From: Betaproteobacteria bacterium
GTDB taxonomy: Bacteria; Pseudomonadota; Gammaproteobacteria; Burkholderiales; SG8-39
DNA: 50,049 bases
NCBI GenBank assembly: GCA_947479645.1
Contig: CANKAJ010000021.1
Coordinates: 1-50,049 of the forward strand
Reading direction: 5' to 3'
The first letter of the stretch is position 1. Every line of letters begins with the position of its first letter. Of this stretch, positions 45,792 through 50,049 are shown one piece after another. The notes under the pieces were generated by a model that did not search any database, was not told the origin of the DNA, and saw only the letters and a program-made list of their open reading frames with translations. The translations under genes were made by a program, and so were the position numbers.

Positions 45792-46793
45792 GTGAGCGCA
45801 GGTTCAGTAAGCAAGTTTTGCATTCAATTTGCATCGTTATTGCTGGCTTGCGGATTATCCGCCGGCATGATCAGCGTCGCGACAGCGCAGACTTCATATC
45901 CCGGCAAACCGATCCGGTTCATCACGCCATTTGCAGCGGGCGGCAGTACTTCAGTGCTGGCTCGTATTGTCGGCCAGAAAATGACCGAAACCTGGGGACA
46001 ACAGATACTCGTCGATAATCGGCCCGGCGGTAATACGCTTATCGGAGCTGAGGCGCTGGCGCGTTCCGCGCCCGACGGCTATACCATCATGCTCGCATCC
46101 ATCAACCATGCGATCAATCCATTGCTGATACCGAACTGGCCTTATGATCCGGTCAGGGATTTTGCATCGGTGAGCCTGCTTGGGAGCAGCGAATACATGC
46201 TTGCACTCAACAACGCCGTCCCTGCCGGCAATCTGCAGGAGTTCATCGCCTATGCAAAGGTCCGTCCAGGTCAATTGAATTACGCCTCGCCTGCCAACGG
46301 CGGGCCGGGCCACCTCGCCGGGGAATTGTTCAATATCAGGGCGGGCGTAAAAATGGTTCATATCCCCTACAAGGGCGCCGGCCCTGCCATCACTGATCTT
46401 GTTGGTGGCCAGGTGCAGTTATCCTTTGTTGTGCCATTAAACGTCATCTCCCTGATCAAGGCCGGAAAACTCAAGGCCATCGCCGTCTCCGGCAAGAACC
46501 GCATGTCATCTCTGGCTCAGATGCCGACCTTCACTGAGGCTGGGCTGCCCAATTTCGAACCAACGATCTGGTTTGGCGTTATCGCCCCGGTGGGCACACC
46601 AAAATTGATTATCGACAAGCTCTCAGTTGAAATCGGCAGAATTCTTTCCTTGCCTGATGTGAAGGACAATCTGGACAGTCAGGGCATTGATTCATCGCCT
46701 TCCACCCCTGAGCAGTTTGACGCCAGGATCAGGTCTGACATGATCAAGTTCTCTCAGGTAATCAAGGCTGCCAATATCAAGATCGACAATTGA
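45792..46793 (+). CDS. Tripartite tricarboxylate transporter substrate-binding protein (Bug/TctC family), copy 2
   Basis: A 333-residue precursor starting at GTG 45792 with GGAGG five bases upstream. The signal peptide runs to about ATAQ; the mature part begins TSYPGKPIRFITPFAAGGSTSVLAR. ILVDNRPGG, ARSAPDGYTI, YASPANGGPGHLAGE and IPYKGAGPA follow. Same family as the other two copies but clearly distinct in sequence, so a different ligand is likely. It follows the hydrolase after 18 bases, probably one transcript. Confidence 0.92.
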   Translation: MSAGSVSKFCIQFASLLLACGLSAGMISVATAQTSYPGKPIRFITPFAAGGSTSVLARIVGQKMTETWGQQILVDNRPGGNTLIGAEALARSAPDGYTIMLASINHAINPLLIPNWPYDPVRDFASVSLLGSSEYMLALNNAVPAGNLQEFIAYAKVRPGQLNYASPANGGPGHLAGELFNIRAGVKMVHIPYKGAGPAITDLVGGQVQLSFVVPLNVISLIKAGKLKAIAVSGKNRMSSLAQMPTFTEAGLPNFEPTIWFGVIAPVGTPKLIIDKLSVEIGRILSLPDVKDNLDSQGIDSSPSTPEQFDARIRSDMIKFSQVIKAANIKIDN

Positions 46794-46873
46794 AGAACAC
46801 CTGCACCTGAACGACCCGACCTCAGGTTTGTGTGTTGCTAATTGCAGATCGAAATGCTCTAATTCCCCGGGTA

Positions 46874-46899
46874 GCGCGCCATCGCGGCGCGCGCATTTT
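46874..46899 (+). terminator. GC-rich hairpin with short T-run upstream of the DapA-like gene
   Basis: GCGCGCC (46874-46880) and GGCGCGC (46886-46892) form a seven-base stem around ATCGC, followed by GCATTTT. It lies in the 142-base gap after copy 2 and probably ends that transcript. The T-run is short. Confidence 0.45.
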
Positions 46900-46935
46900 C
46901 AGCTTATTCACCACCAACTCAATTCAAGGACAGCC

Positions 46936-47904
46936 ATGGAAATTCGCGGCTTGATATCTGCCACCGTAACCCCCTTCAATGCCGATGGCTCCATCGATTT
47001 CAAGAATCTGACGGAGCATGTCGCACGGGTAAGCTCGGCCAAAGGCCTTTATGGAATTGCAGTCAACGGCCATGCTGGCGAAATACTGACTCTCAGTTCG
47101 CAAGAGAGCAGCCAGGTCATCGCTGCCGCCAGAAAGGTCATCCCGAAAACGCAGAAACTGGTCGCAGGCATCCATGGCCAATCCATCGCCCACTTGGTGA
47201 AGGAAGGTCTGAATGCCAAGGCAGCGGGTGCCGATATGCTGCTGGTTCTACCACTGTTCGATGTCCGCCCCTATCGACATCTGGCGCACAATCCTGATGC
47301 GGTCTACTCGGTGTTCGAAAGACTGGATCGCGAAGTCGGGCTCCCAATGATTGTTTTCCAGTACCCGGATGCAACTGGCTGCGCCTATTCGGTGGCGGCA
47401 CTTTCACGCATTGCGGATCTGCCCAACGTCGTCGGCATCAAAGCTGCATCCGTGACACCGACCAAGTACGCCGAGCTCCATGATGCCCTTCACGACCGTC
47501 TCGCCGTGCTGGCTGCGTGCGATGCACCGGCCCTGCTGGGCATGCTGATGCATAACGCACCCGGTGCGTTGCTTGGCATCAGCGTTGTGGCGACCGAAAA
47601 ATGGGTTGAACTGGTGTATGAAGCAACGACGGGTTCGGCGCAGAAGGCCAAGGAGTTGCACAATTCCTTCGCAGTGCCACTGATGGATGCCATCTACGAA
47701 TATCAATTGCAGCGTACACCGATCAGCTCCACTGCCTCGAACAAGGAGGCGCTTGTTCAATTGGGTGAATTGCGATCGTCGTGGGTTCGCCCACCGGCAA
47801 TCAGCGCAGACAAGGCCAAGAAGGAAGAAATCCGCCGCGGCCTGATCAGGGCCGGCCTCATTTCCGACGTTGCAAGTGCATTGAAAGTATCGGGCATCCG
47901 TTAA
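46936..47904 (+). CDS. DapA-superfamily aldolase/lyase (dihydrodipicolinate synthase family)
   Basis: A 322-residue class I aldolase-fold protein. It starts at the ATG at 46936 (GGA six bases upstream), the point where homology begins (IRGLISATVTPF). The Schiff-base lysine is Lys169 (VVGIKAASV) and the barrel Tyr143 lies in FQYPD. The loop that reads NGTTGE in dihydrodipicolinate synthase is NGHAGE here, so the threonines used for pyruvate carboxylate binding are lost; a true lysine-pathway enzyme is unlikely. Related enzymes act as lyases or dehydratases on sugar acids or keto acids. The substrate is unknown. The binding-protein neighbours suggest catabolism. Confidence 0.82.
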   Translation: MEIRGLISATVTPFNADGSIDFKNLTEHVARVSSAKGLYGIAVNGHAGEILTLSSQESSQVIAAARKVIPKTQKLVAGIHGQSIAHLVKEGLNAKAAGADMLLVLPLFDVRPYRHLAHNPDAVYSVFERLDREVGLPMIVFQYPDATGCAYSVAALSRIADLPNVVGIKAASVTPTKYAELHDALHDRLAVLAACDAPALLGMLMHNAPGALLGISVVATEKWVELVYEATTGSAQKAKELHNSFAVPLMDAIYEYQLQRTPISSTASNKEALVQLGELRSSWVRPPAISADKAKKEEIRRGLIRAGLISDVASALKVSGIR

Positions 47905-47936
47905 TCGGAAGTCGACGAAGTGAAGCTACTGGCCAT

Positions 47937-47981
47937 CCCGGCAGATTTGCCGGGCCTTGGTCATTACCGACTCTCCGGCAA
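47937..47981. repeat. Overlapping, mutually exclusive hairpins after the DapA-like gene
   Basis: CCCGGCA (47937-47943) can pair with TGCCGGG (47948-47954). The same central segment TTGCCGG (47947-47953) can instead pair with CCGGCAA (47975-47981). This lies in the 198-base gap (47905-48102) between convergent genes, where no gene was seen. It is probably part of the transcript end. Confidence 0.4.
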
Positions 47982-48044
47982 TGACTACCCGGCTAAGCGT
48001 GTGAGCAAACGCCGGGGCCCACAATTCGCGTAGCCAGTCGTTTT

Positions 48045-48073
48045 ATTGCTCAGCTTCCCTTTAGCTGAGCAAT
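48045..48073. terminator. Long perfect hairpin between convergent genes
   Basis: ATTGCTCAGCT and AGCTGAGCAAT form an eleven-base perfect stem with a seven-base loop. It lies 30 bases past the end of copy 3 (minus strand) and serves both convergent transcripts by position. Neither side has a clean T-run (TCAAAA on one side, AAAACG read on the other), so it may be a non-standard terminator or a 3'-end stabiliser. Confidence 0.5.
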
Positions 48074-48102
48074 TCAAAATTCCAAACGCAAGTTTTGGTC
48101 GC

Positions 48103-49074
48103 TCAATTCAGCTTCACGCCACCTTGCTTCACCAGCCTGTCCCACTTCGTAGCCTCCGCACGCATGAGAGCCGAAAATTCTTCCGGCGCTTTACTGTATG
48201 TGGCATCGGCGCCCCAGGATTTCCACATCTCCCGCACTTCAGCAGACTCCATCACTTTGACAATATCCCTGTGCAGGCGGGTGACAATGGCAGGAGGAGT
48301 GCCACCGGGCGACAGTACCCCATACCAGGGCGTTACGTCGTAACCTGGCAAACCGCCCTCGGCCACCGTGGGCAGGTCCGACGCCAATCCGGTTCGCTTT
48401 GCACTGGTTACACCCAGCGCCCGCATCTTGCCGGCTTTTACCAGCGGTAATCCAATCGGGGCACCAGCGAAAGAAAGCTGGACGCGCCCAGCTGAAAGAT
48501 CGATGAGGGCCTCGTTGATGCCTTTATAAGGGACATGAACCATCTGTGCACCCGTCATCTGGACAAAAAGCGCCCCGGCGAGGTGCGTCAGGCTGCCATT
48601 GCCTGAAGATCCAAAATTAAGCTCACCCGGATGTGCCTTCGCATACTCAATGAGCTCACGCACGTTTCGCATGGGCAGCGCATTGCTCGCCACGAGCACC
48701 AGTGGAAAGCTGCCCACCAGTGAAACAGATGCAAAGTCCTTCAAATTTTCCGCGGGCGAGCGCCCGCCAGCGCCCGTGTCCACAAGCATGGAGGACGCGC
48801 CAATCAACATGGTGTAACCGTCAGGCGCAGACCTCGCCACAAATTCAGCCCCGACGCTGAGACCCGCGCCCGGCTTGTTTTCAACCACCACCGGCTGTTG
48901 CCACCCTTGCCCCAGTTTCTGTCCCACAAATCGCCCCAGCAAGTCTGCCGGCCCGCCTGGCGTGTAGGGCACCACCATCTTGACTGCGCGCTCCGGGAAC
49001 TGGGCGAGCACGGACTGTGATAGGACAGCTGCGATTGCGCCTGCTGTCAAAAAAACACTCTTCAAGATACGCAT
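48103..49074 (-). CDS. Tripartite tricarboxylate transporter substrate-binding protein (Bug/TctC family), copy 3
   Basis: A 323-residue precursor with signal peptide (cleaved after SVLAQ) and the family motifs FPERAVKMVVPYTPGGPADLLGR, VVVENKPGAGLS, ARSAPDGYTM, FGSSGNGSLTHLAG and VPYKGINEA. It is transcribed opposite to copies 1 and 2 and follows the racemase-family gene with a 61-base gap, so these two probably form a unit. Ligand unknown. Confidence 0.92.
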   Translation of the reverse strand: MRILKSVFLTAGAIAAVLSQSVLAQFPERAVKMVVPYTPGGPADLLGRFVGQKLGQGWQQPVVVENKPGAGLSVGAEFVARSAPDGYTMLIGASSMLVDTGAGGRSPAENLKDFASVSLVGSFPLVLVASNALPMRNVRELIEYAKAHPGELNFGSSGNGSLTHLAGALFVQMTGAQMVHVPYKGINEALIDLSAGRVQLSFAGAPIGLPLVKAGKMRALGVTSAKRTGLASDLPTVAEGGLPGYDVTPWYGVLSPGGTPPAIVTRLHRDIVKVMESAEVREMWKSWGADATYSKAPEEFSALMRAEATKWDRLVKQGGVKLN

Positions 49075-49135
49075 TGGTTGCTCCTTCGTTTCAATTTAGC
49101 CAGCCTCTGGAAATCAAGTCCGGCTCCGATCGCCT

Positions 49136-49960
49136 TCAGCTTGCCTCAAACAAATTGGTGATCCCGTAAAGCCTCATTAACTCCTTTACACGTTCGCGGG
49201 GAGGCAACGCTTGGTAGTAGCCGCGCGTGCTGCGCGTGATGCCCAACTGGCGCTTGAGGTCCACCATCATTTCCGCCGCCTTCAGCGTAGTAGCAACGCC
49301 ATCCAGAATAGGAACATCGTCCACCCGGTTGATGCCCGCAGTCGCCAGATGAACACTCAATGGCGCTTCCCCGGGAATGATTACATCCGCACCATCGGCA
49401 ATCAGCTGATGCGCACGTTCGTAGAAAATTTCCATGATTTTCGGAGGCAATCCCACATTCGGGATGACCTCTGATGAGGAGAACCCTACATGGCGGATTC
49501 CGGCACAGCGACTCTCCAGGCCATGATTGCGCACATTCATTTCGATTTGCGGAATCATCTCCTTGATAAAAAGCAGCACGCCAAACTTCAATCCCAATTG
49601 GCAGGCGGTGAGCATCACGCTCTCCCCATAGGCAACCACAGGAATTGACACCAGGCTTCGAATTTCCCGCAGCCCTGGCTCAGGCAGCGTTGTGTGTGCA
49701 AATGCATCGAAACCCTGTTCCTCTGCAAGAATGGCGGCATAGGCGAACTGATGTAAATGCAGCGCCTGAAAATAGGCGAACCCCACATCTGTACTGGGGC
49801 CGTCAGTCGGTTTGTGCCCATGCGTGCCGGAGTGGGTTCCGTGCACAACCACTTCTGTATCGGGCCGCACGACTCTGGCAATATGTTTGCGTAGCGCTTC
49901 GTTGTACTCGGGTACACGCGCTAGCGTCGTGAAACTCTGATGCCAAATCCGCATGCTCAT
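49136..49960 (-). CDS. Asp/Glu/hydantoin racemase-family protein lacking the usual cysteines
   Basis: A 274-residue protein with the two-lobed racemase fold by pattern: MRIWHQSFTTL start, DAFAHTTLPEPGLREIRS in the first lobe, VVAYGESVMLTACQLG, and GADVIIPGEAPLS in the second. In Asp/Glu and hydantoin racemases a Cys stands near residue 90 and another after the Gly at 197. Here the positions hold Thr90/Thr91 and Glu198. A two-base proton-transfer racemase is therefore doubtful; a different reaction or a binding role is possible. AAGGAG lies just upstream of the ATG at 49960; the ATG two codons later is an alternative. The partner is the downstream binding-protein gene. Confidence 0.78.
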   Translation of the reverse strand: MSMRIWHQSFTTLARVPEYNEALRKHIARVVRPDTEVVVHGTHSGTHGHKPTDGPSTDVGFAYFQALHLHQFAYAAILAEEQGFDAFAHTTLPEPGLREIRSLVSIPVVAYGESVMLTACQLGLKFGVLLFIKEMIPQIEMNVRNHGLESRCAGIRHVGFSSSEVIPNVGLPPKIMEIFYERAHQLIADGADVIIPGEAPLSVHLATAGINRVDDVPILDGVATTLKAAEMMVDLKRQLGITRSTRGYYQALPPRERVKELMRLYGITNLFEAS

Positions 49961-50049
49961 GGAAGCTCCTTAAGATGTTGAATTCTTGCGCACCGAGACG
50001 AGGTCTCCGCCTGTCATATCAGTGGCCGCTTATGCTGATCGCTCGTCAC

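Overview
The window comes from a betaproteobacterium, most likely of the order Burkholderiales. The gene order rnhB-lpxB-lpxA-fabZ-lpxD-skp-bamA-rseP-dxr-cdsA-uppS-frr-pyrH-tsf-rpsB // map-glnD, the smc-zipA-ligA block, the ppsA/ppsR divergent pair and several Bug/TctC-type periplasmic binding proteins all fit that group. This assignment rests on gene content and order; no database search was possible. Nearly all of the window is intact, tightly packed core genome. No rRNA, tRNA, CRISPR array or insertion sequence was recognised.

Left edge (1-792): the 5' part of a DUF4102/P4-type tyrosine integrase gene runs off the window. Between it and the 3' end of guaA lies an AT-rich segment with five copies of TTTACCGTCA, one inverted. 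This looks like the end of a genomic island inserted at the 3' end of guaA, with integrase arm-type sites. Most of the island lies outside the window.

Core block 1 (793-24414, mostly minus strand): guaBA (GMP synthesis, with a recognisable promoter); a small DUF4124 gene; ratA-rnfH divergent from smpB; ppsA divergent from ppsR; a SpoU-type RNA methyltransferase; then one long envelope and translation cluster running from rpsB down to rnhB. It makes lipid A (lpxD, lpxA, lpxB), fatty acids (fabZ), the outer-membrane machinery (skp, bamA, rseP), isoprenoid and phospholipid precursors (dxr, uppS, cdsA), UMP kinase, and the translation factors and proteins Frr, Ts and S2. Many genes overlap by 1-4 bases, which suggests translational coupling. 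A hairpin in the rpsB leader and a terminator-like hairpin between rpsB and tsf are visible.

Core block 2 (24718-43837): map-glnD on the plus strand. A minus-strand series follows: smc-zipA-ligA-galU-hpt-mtnP-def (chromosome structure, division, DNA ligation, UDP-glucose, purine salvage, deformylation). MtnP would release hypoxanthine, which Hpt can return to IMP for GuaB/GuaA. On the plus strand come a short upstream ORF with a perfect Shine-Dalgarno, a short type I queF, then dapC-dapD-[pilU-like]-dapE-prmB. Three lysine/diaminopimelate genes thus surround a type IV pilus retraction ATPase that carries a ten-glycine, hexanucleotide-encoded linker.

Right end (43992-50049): an accessory catabolic-looking set holds three orphan TctC/Bug binding proteins, an alpha/beta hydrolase, a DapA-superfamily aldolase with an altered active-site loop, and an Asp/Glu/hydantoin-racemase-family protein that lacks both usual cysteines. 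No TctA/TctB permease is present. By eye, base composition rises from about 48% G+C in the left half to over 60% from roughly 26 kb on.
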